Source: Plotosus lineatus
Lineage: Eukaryota > Chordata > Actinopteri > Siluriformes > Plotosidae
DNA length: 64,000 bases
NCBI GenBank assembly: GCA_024760905.1
Contig: CM045737.1
Span: forward strand, 14,549,726-14,613,725
Direction: 5' to 3'
Each line of letters opens with the position of its first letter. The stretch's first letter is position 1. Position numbers and translations under genes: made by a program. Shown here in pieces: positions 24,149 to 34,800 of the stretch. The notes under the pieces are model-generated. The model made no database searches and was not told the DNA's origin. It saw nothing but the letters and a program-made list of their open reading frames with translations.

Positions 24149-24172
24149 ATATATATATATATATATATGTGT

Positions 24173-24269
<97 letters not shown>

Positions 24270-24275
24270 TACATA

Positions 24276-24313
<38 letters not shown>
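24149..24313. repeat. (AT)n(GT)n compound microsatellite
   Basis: Alternating AT and GT tracts. Confidence 0.95.
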
Positions 24314-24319
24314 AATATG

Positions 24320-25050
24320 AGAAACCAGATTGGTTAGATTAAAAATATTTTTAGAAATAATAATTTGAAAAAACTGCTAATTCTTAAAGCCCTAAACATC
24401 CAATTTCATGTGAGGTAGCCAGAAAATGTACAGGAATACCTTTTTTGTTCTTTCTTTTTTTGGCCCTCGGCAAGAAATAAAGATTAGATTGCCGCTACTA
24501 AAACTTCTTAATTAAGGAACTACTGGAGCTATGCACTGTTTAATGATTTTAAGAAGAATCTTAGTGAAATTAATTTGCCGTGTTGGATTGGGGGCAGTAC
24601 AGTGGTTGAACTAGTGGCCTTGCCACTTAAGCTCCTAAGGAAAAAAGCTTTATATAAAATATCATGGTCGGAGTTAGTGTTGGGAAATTACATAATAAAT
24701 TACATCATCATCTAGTGGTATAGGGTATAAATTACAATTAAAGTGCATCATCCACTTTTCCAATGCATTGATCAAGGATTTATGACCCGGAGGTTGGACA
24801 ACCGGATTATAGCATTGAGAGCATCAGTTCAAATCTAAATTTCATTGATACTACAGCAAACCTTTCATTTTAGCAAAATTATTCATCGAACATTTCACAT
24901 CACAAACACAGTATATTAACCAGTTTGATAAAAATCTGTTTAGTGAAATGGGGCTGACATGTCCACACCTGAGGCAACCATGAATTCTGATGCCCAGCCT
25001 GTCTCATGGCATTCAAACTTGGGTTGCATTCACTAACACGAACGCTTATG
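24320..25050. other. no recognised element
   Basis: AT-rich sequence without element ends. Confidence 0.45.
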
Positions 25051-25058
25051 AGCAAGTA

Positions 25059-25846
25059 CAGTAAAACCTCCGCTGACGAACGCTTAAGCTCACGAACTTT
25101 TCGCCTCAAGAACATTAAATTTGCGAGCATATAGTCTCTGCTGACGAACTAGTTTTCGGCGGACGAACCAAACCACGCGGTCGAACAGCGCCACGGTGGC
25201 GGCCACGAGAAGCTGACGCACGCTCACGGCGTCACAGTTCGTCACCCCCTTTCTTTGAGTGCGTAAGTGGTTTGTGTTTGATAGACATTTTGGACCATAT
25301 TGAGTGTACTTTTGCTATTATGGGACCGAAAAAGACCCACCACAGGCGGAGATCATTGAAAAACCACGAACGAGGTGTGCGTTTGTGTGACTCAGCGTCC
25401 CAGTACCAGTACGCTAAGTCTACCATTGCTCCCATCCTTAAGAACAAGGAAGCTATTAAGGGTGCGTGTGTGGCTAAGGGTGTTTCCAAGCAGTAGGCGT
25501 TTCCAAACGCTCCTTCCAAACAGTAAGTCCCTCCCTCCCTCCTCCTCCCACTCCATTCCATCAAGCCATCAACTACCATCACAAAGGTAAATAAAACCAC
25601 TTTATTATACAGTACAGTTTATTTCTTTAATTACAATACAATAGACATTTATTATAAATAAAATAAGGTATATTTTTGTGTAGTTTTAAGGCTTATTTAG
25701 TAGAAAATTATGCTTTATGGCGACCTGGGAACGGATTATTCTCATTTTAATGGTTTCTTATGGGAAATAAATGTTCGGAAGACGAACTTTTCGCCTTACA
25801 CACACTTTCTGGGAACCAATTATGTTCGTGAGCAGAGGTATCACTG
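25059..25846 (+). mobile_element. Tigger/pogo-like element
   Basis: Termini are cagtaaaacctccgctgacg and gagcagaggtatcactg, flanked by TA (25057-25058, 25847-25848). Repeated gacgaac / cgaacttttcgcct motifs lie near both ends. It encodes an N-terminal transposase remnant. Confidence 0.88.
25320..25496 (+). pseudogene. Tigger transposase N-terminal remnant
   Basis: Starting at ATG 25320, the frame encodes MGPKK, then NHERGVRLCDSASQY, KSTIAPILKNKEAIKG and a stop after VSKQ. This is the CENP-B-type N-terminal helix-turn-helix of pogo/Tigger transposases. The second DNA-binding domain and the DDE catalytic domain are missing, leaving 58 codons. The initiating ATG is kept, and the element terminus lies about 260 bp upstream. 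Confidence 0.82.
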
Positions 25847-25849
25847 TAT

Positions 25850-26640
25850 TTGCAAAGTGTAAAATCCCTGTAAAAGTGGAGTGGGTGATGAACAAGCTCT
25901 ATTGGTGAATTTTTCATGAAGGTTGCGATGCATACATTTCTGTGTTGCCATTTTCAAAATCACAGACTTTTCAATATAACTAAATTCCTGCAAATAGCCT
26001 GTGAAAAGCATCAGCAGTACTAAACAAAGTCATCTCCCAAATGGACTGTACTTTCCAGACACACGCATTCTTGTTCAAGGTCACCTGATCACACAGCTGG
26101 ACTCAGTGACTCTAAGTATAAAGAGCGCAGGCTCAAGTTTTTCTCTTGAAAAAAAAAAAAAAAAAAAAAAACTTTTGAGCTGGGTTTATGGACCTGTGGT
26201 TCTGTTTTTTTTTTTTTAATTTTAATTATGTTTTCAGAACATGTTTTTAAATTGTGTCTGGATTCGGCAGTGAATTCATTAACCTGCTTTTGTAGCGGTT
26301 TGTGCCACCTAATGGCACCGCAAAAAGCGAAGACATAATAGGGGCGTGCCCTGCAAATGCCTTTTCTGATAGGTGTCCGAACCAGGGTTTGTTTTTCTCT
26401 GCCATCACTTGCTGATGTCCGCTATCATTTCTATTACCTGCCATATTACTTTAAGTATTCATTTAACAAGGTCTGTCAAGCTTCTGGTTTTGGCATTTGC
26501 TCCGTGAACATTTTATTTGCGTGCAAATTTATCTGCTTCTGGGTTCGATTGTTTGTGCCTTTTAGTCTCCACAAGTGTGAGAGCTGGTCAATATTGTTTG
26601 GGTTTCAGTTTGATTATCATTAATAAATATATTATACGTT
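25850..26640. other. no recognised element
   Basis: An A run at 26147-26171 only. Confidence 0.45.
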
Positions 26641-26641
26641 G

Positions 26642-26985
26642 GGCGGCACGGTGGCGTAGCGGTTAGCACATCCGCCTCACAGCAAGAAGGTCCTGGGTTT
26701 GATTCCCAGCTTTGGTGTTTCTGTGTGGAGTTTACATGTTCTGCCCGTGCTTGTGAGGGTTTCCTCGGGGTACTCTGGTTTCCTTCCACAGTCCAAAAAC
26801 ATGCACAGTAGGTTAATTGACTGCTCGAAATTGTCCCTAGGTAGGAATGTTTGTGTAGGTGTTGGCCCTGCAATGGCCTGGTGAGCTGTACAGGGTGTAC
26901 CCTGCCCTCCCCTTGTTGGCAGAGATGGGCACCAGCCTCCCTGCGACGCTAATTAAGATTAACTGGTTCAGAAAATGAATGAATG
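26642..26985 (+). mobile_element. SINE H2-T2, full length
   Basis: It begins ggcggcacggtggcgtagcg, with B box gggtttgattcc (one change), body, and T2 with the gaatgaatg tail. This is the cleanest H2-T2 combination in the window. Confidence 0.9.
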
Positions 26986-26989
26986 TTTC

Positions 26990-26990
<1 letters not shown>

Positions 26991-27043
<53 letters not shown>
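26991..27043. repeat. (AT)n microsatellite
   Basis: AT dinucleotides joining the SINE to a MITE-B end. Confidence 0.95.
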
Positions 27044-27045
<2 letters not shown>

Positions 27046-27240
27046 GATCCCTCACTTTCTGCAGTTCATGGGAACCGAGACCTGAATTTTGACAAAAGTA
27101 GGCTGCTATGCAGTAGGCTGCGATGGCCTGCCAAGCTGTCCAGGGTGTATTCTGCCCTTGCCCGGAGTCGGCTGGGATGGGCACGAGCCTCCCTGTGTCC
27201 CTAAGCAGGATTAAGTGGTTACAGAAAATGAATGAATGAG
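27043..27240 (+). mobile_element. MITE-B terminal fragment fused to a T2 tail
   Basis: gggatccctcactttctgca (27044) is a MITE-B end of about 50 bp. It runs directly into H1 body and T2 sequence (gcgatggcctgcc, ggattaagtggttacag). Confidence 0.65.
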
Positions 27241-27272
27241 TATGACTACTCTTATTTCAAAAGAAACTATAG

Positions 27273-27600
27273 CAGGGGTCCCCAACCACCGGTCCACAGA
27301 CCGGTCCCGGTCCGCTCAATTGGTACCGGTCTGCTGAAGAAATAATTAATTATTTCCGTTTTATTTATTATCTGAGTCTGAACAATCTTTATTTTTGAAA
27401 AATAATTTATTTTGAAAAATGAGCGGATTCTCGCGGTTCCATGTTGGTCATTTGAGCGCTGTCCAGTGTAGCACAGAAGAAAGAAAGGCGACCGCTTCAG
27501 GCCACCTGAATTTGAAAGCCTGTGAGCAAATAATAATTTGCAGTAATAATGCAGTAATTATTGCAGTAATAATGAAAAATATCGTCAGTTACCGACTGAG
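27273..27600 (+). mobile_element. hAT-N left part
   Basis: The terminus caggggtccccaaccaccgg at 27273 and the subterminal segment match the 40.3-kb copy for about 170 bp. No right terminus was found. Confidence 0.7.
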
Positions 27601-27847
27601 ATGATTTTTCCATACGAGGAACATGGCCAACCGGATCGCTGTATTTATCACACGATTAACATTCACGAATATGCTAATTGTTCCGAAAAGATAATCAGGT
27701 TGTAAGCGAGGTGAAGTTATTTACTGTTCCTGGGGCTGCTCTGGTCTAAGAGTTAGACCAACAGGTTCAGAACCTACAGGTTTGCTTGTTCAATTCCCAA
27801 ACCAGCTAGAAAAAATGTTTGGCAGCACGAGGGTTAACTGCACCTTC

Positions 27848-27849
27848 TC

Positions 27850-27893
<44 letters not shown>

Positions 27894-28335
27894 TTTTTCT
27901 TTCTTTCTTTCTCTCTCTGGCTCTTTCTTTCTTTCTCTCTCTCTCTCTCTCTCCTTCTCTCTCTGTCTCTCTCTCTCTATCTATCGCTCTCTCTCTCTTT
28001 CTTCCTCTTTCTCTCTCTGTATCTCGCTCTCTCTCTTTCTTTATTTCTCTCTTTCTGTCTCTTTCTTTCTTTCTTTCTTTCTCGCTCTCTCTGGCTCTTT
28101 CTTTCTTTCTCTCTCTATCTCTCCTTCTCTCTCTGTCTCTCTCTATCTATCGCTCTCTCTCTCTCTTTCTTCCTCTTTCTCTCTCTGTATCTCTCTCTTT
28201 CTTTATTTCTCTCTCTTTCTGTCTCTTTCTTTCTTTCTTTCTTTCTTTCTTTTTTTCTTTCTCTGGCTCTTTCTTTCTCTCTCTCTCTATCTCTCCTTCT
28301 CTCTCTGTCTCTCTCTATCTATCGCTCTCTATGTC

Positions 28336-28374
<39 letters not shown>

Positions 28375-28523
28375 CTCTCTGGCTCTTTCTTTCTTTCTCT
28401 CTCTATCTCTCCTTCTCTCTCTGTCTCTCTCTCTCTCTATCTATCGCTCTCTCTCTCTCTCTCTTTCTTCCTCTTTCTCTCTCTGTATCTCGCTCTCTCT
28501 TTCTTTATTTCTCTCTTTCTGTC

Positions 28524-28554
<31 letters not shown>

Positions 28555-28916
28555 CTCTCTCTGGCTCTTTCTTTCTTTCTCTCTCTCTATCTCTCCTTCT
28601 CTCTCTGTCTCTCTCTATCTATCGCTCTCTCTCTCTTTCTTCCTCTTTCTCTCTCTGTATCTCTCTCTTTCTTTATTTCTCTCTCTTTCTGTCTCTTTCT
28701 TTCTTTCTTTCTTTTTTCTTTCTCTGGCTCTTTCTTTCTCTCTCTCTCTATCTCTCCTTCTCTCTTTCTGTCTCTCTCTATCTATCGCTCTCTATGTCTC
28801 TTTCTTTCTTTCTTTCTTTCTTTCTCTCTCTGGCTCTTTCTTTCTTTCTCTCTCTATCTCTCCTTCTCTCTCTGTCTCTCTCTCTCTATCTATCGCTCTC
28901 TGTCTCTTTCTTTCTT

Positions 28917-28947
<31 letters not shown>

Positions 28948-29036
28948 CTCTCTCTCTCTCTTTCTTTCTCTCTCTGTTTCTCTCTCTATCTCTCTCTTTC
29001 TCTTTCTCTCTCTGGATCTCTCTCTCTCTCTTTCTA

Positions 29037-29094
<58 letters not shown>

Positions 29095-29184
29095 TTTTTC
29101 TCTGGCTCTTTCTTTCTTTCTCTCTCTCTATCTCTCCTTCTCTCTCTGTCTCTCTCTATCTATCGCTCTCTATGTCTCTTTCTT

Positions 29185-29246
<62 letters not shown>

Positions 29247-29265
29247 TCTCTCTTTCTGCCTGCTA
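27848..29265. repeat. 1.4-kb CT/CTTT array with higher-order period
   Basis: Almost pure pyrimidine on this strand. Marker tggctc occurs at 27918, 28092, 28264, 28380, 28562, 28725, 28831 and 29103. The first seven define intervals of 174, 172, 116, 182, 163 and 106, so a three-part unit of about 450-460 bp is repeated. Two long frames without stops (485 and 532 codons) are a by-product of the stop-poor composition. Confidence 0.95.
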
Positions 29266-29269
29266 TACT

Positions 29270-30215
29270 GTATTAGCCCTACAAGGGAAATCATTGTCTG
29301 TGCAATGTTGTACTGAGCTCGCTGTACATTTCTGCTGCTTATTCAACAATGAAAGCAGAATGAAACCAATGATCCAATGAGTGGCAGCGTTCTGCTCCAT
29401 ACGTGTGTGCTCACTTTGGATGGGTTGAATGCAGAGGCAATAAGTCCCCTCGTGGGATGAATACAGTACTATATATATATATATATCAAAATTAAAAAAA
29501 GGAAGAAGAAGAAATCTGCCTCTTGCAGTACCGAGTCCAACCGAACTTTACCGGCGACATTCATTATTAAGGCCGCCTTAATTCATCCCTGCAGCAAATT
29601 TACTGCTGCTGTACACTAATCTTACATTATGGTCCAACTGTCAAAACACTGGATTGACAGGTCATCAGCACTCTTCAACAGGGTGGGTTCAACTGGGAAT
29701 CAGAATGGGTGAGGCGACTCTAATAACCTCCTCAGGACTATTCATTATGCTGTAAATGCCAGCCAACAGCGTTTACATTTGCCTTCGTGATCCGTTTGGG
29801 ACACGGTGCCCCTTGTTTTTCTTCTCGGGAACTACAGCTGCAAGTTCTAAAATTTCTTCCTGATTCCATTTCTGCTGCAACAGGGAACGATGGTTTCCAT
29901 TTCGTTTCCTGCTATGTGTCAAAGCAGCTGAGCCTTCTACACCTTAGACTGCAACAAATGGAGCACAGGTGGACAAAATAAAAAGAAAGAAATAAATCAA
30001 TAAAAAATTAAGCCTACTTCAAAAATGTATAAAAGGACATTATCTTTTTATTTATTTATTTATTGTTATATAAAAATTGGTTTGGAGAATGCTTAAGTCT
30101 ATACTGCAGCAAATGTTACATATTGTGAGACTGCTTTTATATGCCAAAAGAAACAACGGGACATGTGGCTGTTTTGTGCATGTGACCCGGGGGTGCCCCC
30201 TTCCCCCCCAACTGA
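29270..30215. other. unique-looking sequence, possible conserved non-coding DNA
   Basis: The stretch around 29555-29780 (ttattaaggccgccttaatt, attcattatgctgtaaatgc) lacks repeats and has balanced, structured composition. No coding frame or splice evidence was seen. The conserved-element suggestion is inference only. Confidence 0.35.
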
Positions 30216-30217
30216 CT

Positions 30218-30448
30218 GCCAGGCCTGGGGCAGGGGCACGAAGGCGAGCACCTGATGGTCAGGATTCCGCCCATGGAGCCCAGCCGGGCCCAGCCCGAAA
30301 AGGAGACATGGGTCCGCCCTCCCATGGGCCCACCACCTGTGGGAGGGGCTATAGGGTTCGGGTGCAATGTGAGTTGAGTGGCAGCCGAAGGCATGGGTTC
30401 TGTCAGACCGATCCTCGATTACTGACTCTGACTCTTGAGACGCCTAAA
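30218..30448 (+). mobile_element. Rex3-type LINE 5' fragment
   Basis: It matches the 5' region of the 45-kb element: catggagcccagccgggccc, gaaaaggagacatgggtccg, ccgatcctcgattactgac. It has neither reverse transcriptase nor 3' end. It stops near gactcttgagacgcc, just before the endonuclease motif would begin. Confidence 0.8.
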
Positions 30449-30459
30449 CGCCTACTTAA

Positions 30460-30487
30460 TTGTTGCACTTTTTTCTTTTTTTTTCTT

Positions 30488-30518
<31 letters not shown>

Positions 30519-31480
30519 TTTTCACAATAGAAAATACTCCATCTGAAGGATTCTATAATCAGAGTTTATCTTCTGGGAGCAAAGGTTCCATTATTCAGCC
30601 TCCCTGTGATTCTAGCCGGACGAAGTTTTTCAACAAATGAATAAATTATTTTGAATGGAAAATGAACACAACTCACGAAGATCTTATGCATTTGCTTAAG
30701 ATCAGATATATATTAATAACATCATAAATATTTTGTGATACCAAAAATATAAAATAAAATCAAGTGCTTCAATATAATCGTTGTAAATTTGAATGGAGTA
30801 TTTTAGACATGCACTGGCTTAATGGTACTTCAGTTAAACTAAGTTTGAAGATCTTGGAATGGTAATTAATCTCTTGAGGAAAATTTCTAGTCATATTGCA
30901 ATGATGCAAGACCTAATTAAAACTTTGTATATTTTGTACCACAAAAGTTAACCTTATTTTCTCAACTACTGGAAAGGAAAAACCCTTCTACAAATTCAAG
31001 ATGAGTACAAATCTCACAACAGATCAGAATGAGCACGTTCATGATGTTTCACTTATTAAATTTGACACCGAACAATCATTACTAAAGGGGGCAGTACATG
31101 ACATCAGTCTTGACACATTAAAAATGTTTGTAATTGACGTATTCAATGCATAAGTATATCCCAGTCCAAGGGTGTCTGTATAAGTCATTGTTGTATTATA
31201 TGCATTTTCTTCCTATACATACACAAAATGACCGAGGAAGCTCATTCTCTCATTCATATTATATGTTTATAATGTATAATAAATTTAAAATTCAACATAT
31301 GTTTGTAATTTACCATATGTTTCTAATGTGCAATATGTTTATACTTTACAATAAATGTAAAATTTAACATATGCTAATATGCTTAATATCAATAATGTCC
31401 ATACGTTTCTTTTATTTGCACCTCAATAAATCACCCCAGACAAAAACCATGCACACAAGTCCAAACCACAGTGATTACAA
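30460..31480. other. no gene; AT-rich imperfect tandem repeats at 31255-31380
   Basis: Units of about 25-35 bp of the type acatatgtttgtaattta / taaatgtaaaatttaacata recur. Nothing else was seen. Confidence 0.55.
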
Positions 31481-31564
31481 CTTTAAACCTTTATTACATG
31501 ACCTGGAAAACAGAAAAAAATAAAGTGAATGAACTGGAATAATTTGTAGTGGAAGTGACTTCCT

Positions 31565-31985
31565 TGAGTGTTCCGCAAGTTGTCCGTGTTATCCGCCACC
31601 ATTCCGCAAACGTTCCGCATGTATTCTGCAAACCTTCCGTGAGTATTCCGTGGGGATTCTGCAGCCGCTTTTGACCACCAGGAAGAAGGAGGAATGTTCG
31701 CGGAACGTTCATGGAAGACTTGCAGAATAAAAGGAGCAATCACGGAACATTTGCGGAAAGGTCGGAACGTTTGCGGAAAGGTCGGAACGTTTGCGGAAGG
31801 ACTGCAGAATGTGAGGGAACACTGTCGAAATTTTTTCTCCGTGAACGTGCTTTTGAACATGTTCAAAAGTATGTTCACTAAAGATTTTGGCCTGATGGAA
31901 GAGGAGTTATACCTTCGAAATCGTATGGAAGGACACGGAAGATGACGGAATGACTGAGGAACATTGGAGGATGACTATGGTTTTG
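31565..31985. repeat. GTTCC/GGAAC motif cluster with palindrome
   Basis: The left part (31568-31650) has repeated ttccgcaa / ttccgtg words. The right part (31694-31800) has the complementary gcggaa / ggaacg words, including two 20-bp direct repeats (tttgcggaaaggtcggaacg). A 38-bp palindrome lies at 31841-31878. Overlapping open frames on both strands reflect this symmetry and do not indicate a gene. Confidence 0.65.
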
Positions 31986-32024
31986 CTTCCGCGAGTCTGC
32001 CGCAGTCCAGTGAAATGGAGGTAT

Positions 32025-32165
32025 AAGAGACATGGCTGCCCTTTAATAACCAAGTTAGCTGCACTGGGTGTGTGTGTGTGTGTGGGGGGGGGCATCAGTG
32101 ACAACTCAGTGATAGTGGGCATTGAACCCCTGCCCTTTATAATAGTGAGCCAACATCCTACCACC
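32025..32165 (-). mobile_element. H1 SINE head/body fragment
   Basis: The minus strand keeps the gggttcaatgcccac B-box remnant and the cagctaacttggttatta body. It is degraded, with a short (GT)n. Confidence 0.55.
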
Positions 32166-32474
32166 AGGAATGTGGGAAAAATTTTTTTTTTTTCATCAAG
32201 CCTCAAAACATAAACAATATTTTCTCCAGTTCTTTCTGGGTAATTTAAACAGTAATCATTTGGAACTAATTCTTTGCTTACTTCATTTACAGAGGTAGAC
32301 AAATCTCAAAATGCAATTATATGGGAATCCCTCACTTTCTGTGGTTAATTGGGACCAAGATCCCCACACGACCATCGGAATCGGCGAAGCAGGATCACCC
32401 ACCCCCAACCCACCACCCGTCCTCTGACTGACGTAAACGTACATGTATTAATATCAATAAATACATATTCAATG

Positions 32475-33100
32475 TGTTACAGATAGGAAAATTCAGAGGA
32501 TTGAAATTTCCCGCTGAAACCAGCAAAGCACGACAGACCATGACATAAACTATATACAGTTTAATAATATGAACAAAATAAAACAAAGTTCATAACTTAT
32601 ATCTTAAAGCTAAACCACATACAAATTAACCAAGGGTCCCATAGTCACCAAGTACCCGCAGCAGGGTAAATTTAGAGATGGCGCATGTGTTGGCGGGGAA
32701 AAGCTTGCCATCCGGCGTGTCGGACAAAACAAATGATGACCATCCTCGCATGGGCTGTGTGTGGACGTGGATGATGGACTTCGACGATGAAGTCCCGAAT
32801 AACAAAACATGGGTGATGCGCGTTCCATGGTTCACCTGAGATGAGTTGCTCCGTGATCCTCCCGAAGAGCCACGAGGAGACTGTAAGAGACTGTAGCCAG
32901 CAGGCAACAGGTCCTGAATATAGATTCCCCGCTGTTCGGGAATTGTGAAAAATTCCACAATCACCTGACCCACCACCAGGGCGCATGCACGAGGTCCCCT
33001 ATGGAAAATTACAAGACTCAAACAGCTGAGTCACACCATGTGACTCTCTTCCATTATTTTTTATTTTTACATTCACCCAAATATGTACATGCTCAGAACA
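32475..33100. mobile_element. solo LTR, 626 bp, 4-bp TSD
   Basis: It begins TGTTACAG and ends CAGAACA (the TG...CA rule, inner TGTT/AACA). It is flanked by AATG at 32471-32474 and 33101-33104, and it interrupts MITE-B at a position known from other copies. No primer-binding site or polypurine tract adjoins, as expected for a solo LTR. A TATA-like tatataca lies near 32550 and AATAAA near 32577. An inverted gagtcaca/tgtgactc pair at 33028-33046 contains an AP-1-like TGAGTCA. An unassigned 131-codon frame runs on the minus strand (32626-33021). The family (gypsy-like or retroviral) cannot be told. Confidence 0.75.
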
Positions 33101-33160
33101 AATGCTATAAATGCTTATAATAACAATTAAACATTTAAAAATAATGCATATGATGTAAAT

Positions 33161-33499
33161 CTATCTATCTAGTGCCTGAGTCGTGGGACGGCCATTGGCG
33201 AACCGCCATGAAGAATAACACCCTGGTTATCATCTTCATGGAGGTTTTTCTTGGCGGGATTAGTGCAGCGGTTTGCCATTGCCTTCTGCACGATGCGAAC
33301 CTACGGGCAATTTAGAACGGCCAATTAACCTACTGTGCATGTCTTTGGATTGTGGGAGGAAACCGGAGCGCCCAGAGGAAACCCACGCAAGCACTTTAAG
33401 AACATGCAAACTCCGCACAGAAACGCCCAGGCCGGGAATCGAACCCAGGCCTTCTTGCTGTGAGGCGGACGTGCCAACCACTACGTCGCCGTGCCGCCC
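33161..33499 (-). mobile_element. SINE H2-T4 with 11-bp TSD
   Basis: TSD atgatgtaaat lies at 33150-33160 and 33500-33510. On the minus strand the H2 head and body run to ggttaattggccgttctaaa, then T4 begins with tgcccgtaggttcgcatcg. It carries the hairpin (33206-33241) and ends in agatagat. Confidence 0.92.
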
Positions 33500-33824
33500 A
33501 TGATGTAAATAAAATGTAAATAAAATATAAATAAACACACTTATACAGACAAGCGTGCACGCGCGCACACAGATGTGATGTCACAACAATGTAAGTAGTT
33601 TTGATGGGAGGTTTTGGGTTTTTCGTTTTGTGTTGGTTTAGGGGGTTTTTTTTTTACATAATTGGCCTTGTTTTTCTTGCATTTTCCTCAACTTTTTCCC
33701 TATTCTTCCTTAATTTCCTTATTTTATTTTAATTCGACGAATATAAAAATTTTTTTTTAAAAAACCATGATGCACTGAAGCCGCATGAATTAGCGAGGGA
33801 TCCCTGCATTTACAGTGTTTGGCA

Positions 33825-33960
33825 GGTGCTCTTCTCCAGCGCCACTTGCAATTATTTATATACAATAGAACATTAAGGGCCTTTATCAAGGACCCAACAG
33901 TGGTGGTAGTGGGGATTGAACCCCTAACCTTTGGCGCAATAACCCACTGCCTTAATCACT
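33825..33960 (-). mobile_element. tRNA-like repeat fragment (H4)
   Basis: The minus strand shows ggttaggggttcaatcccc and ccttgataaaggcccttaat. This resembles a widespread fish repeat of the type gctcaagggcccaacagtgg (recognised from memory). Confidence 0.5.
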
Positions 33961-34079
33961 CAGTCTTTACTTTAGCATTTTCATGTTGGCTGTTACATAA
34001 GAATGCGCCAATCACAGATTTTGTCCTGTAGGTTGTTCCTCCAGCTGCCATTTTCATGACACAATGAGCCAAATCACTG

Positions 34080-34540
34080 CTTGGATTTATCTGGTTGTTT
34101 CTTCTTCTTCTTCTTCTTCGTCTTCTTCTTCTGCTTCGCAATCACATAATATTGTTCACTCATAGCTATGTGAACATCTCCGCATAAAGATTTCCTGGAC
34201 TTTACTAGTAGTAGAAAATAGACTGTTAAAGAGCACATTCATTACCTCATTTAGTATTAAACTCTGTACATTGTGAATGCCGTAGTCAAAACGAGTGTGT
34301 ATGTGAGAGACTGAGTGAAAGACCGACACCTTCAGCTCTATGTTCTGACAGCTCATCGGTCCCACGGACTTATGTCTAACCTTAACCCAAGCCATAACCA
34401 AACTGAAATGGGTGGGGTGTCCAACTAATTTAAGCAAGGTTCCCGTTTTATATGATTATGATTGTCGGAACAATAGGCTGCCAGAACATAGAGCCATCCC
34501 CACTGATGTGCTGACCACTATGCCTGCATCATACATTTAG
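34080..34540. other. no gene; (CTT)n at about 34101-34135
   Basis: A CTT trinucleotide run and otherwise unassigned sequence. Confidence 0.5.
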
Positions 34541-34800
34541 AAATGGTATTTACAGTGATCCCTCGCTACTTCACGCTTCAGTTTCTGCGGCTTCAGTGCA
34601 TCGTGGGTTTTTCAAAAATATTCATCGGAAAATAAGGAAATAAAGGAAAAATAGGGAAAATGTTAAGGAACATGCCAAAAAACAAGGCCAATTATAAAAA
34701 AAAACAAAAACCAAAAAACATAAAACGACTTATATTTTTCTGTCAGGTGCGCATCTGAGTGTGTACGCATCTGTATGTGTGTGTATATATATTTTATTTA

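Larger units (their letters stand above)
32321..33806. mobile_element. MITE-B expanded by a solo LTR and a SINE
   Basis: Left end ggaatccctcactttctgtg, right end tagcgagggatccctg. Removing 32475-33100 (plus one AATG) and 33161-33499 (plus one duplication) leaves a sequence collinear with the 17.3-kb copy. Confidence 0.85.

Noticed and set aside
27782..29380. Open frames of 485 and 532 codons rich in Ser, Leu and Phe
   Set aside because: They lie in a CT/CTTT array, which hardly ever forms stop codons. The array is explained by tandem repetition, and there is no signal of a protein family.
30077..30640. 187-codon frame
   Set aside because: It spans a Rex3 5' fragment and a poly-T run; no domain and no conservation is expected.
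31134..31367. Repeated MFIMYN-like peptide pattern
   Set aside because: It comes from AT-rich imperfect tandem repeats; no coding support.
32626..33021. Minus-strand 131-codon frame as a host gene or processed pseudogene
   Set aside because: It lies wholly inside a TG...CA segment with AATG duplications, so an LTR explains the insertion better. The coding potential itself remains unresolved.
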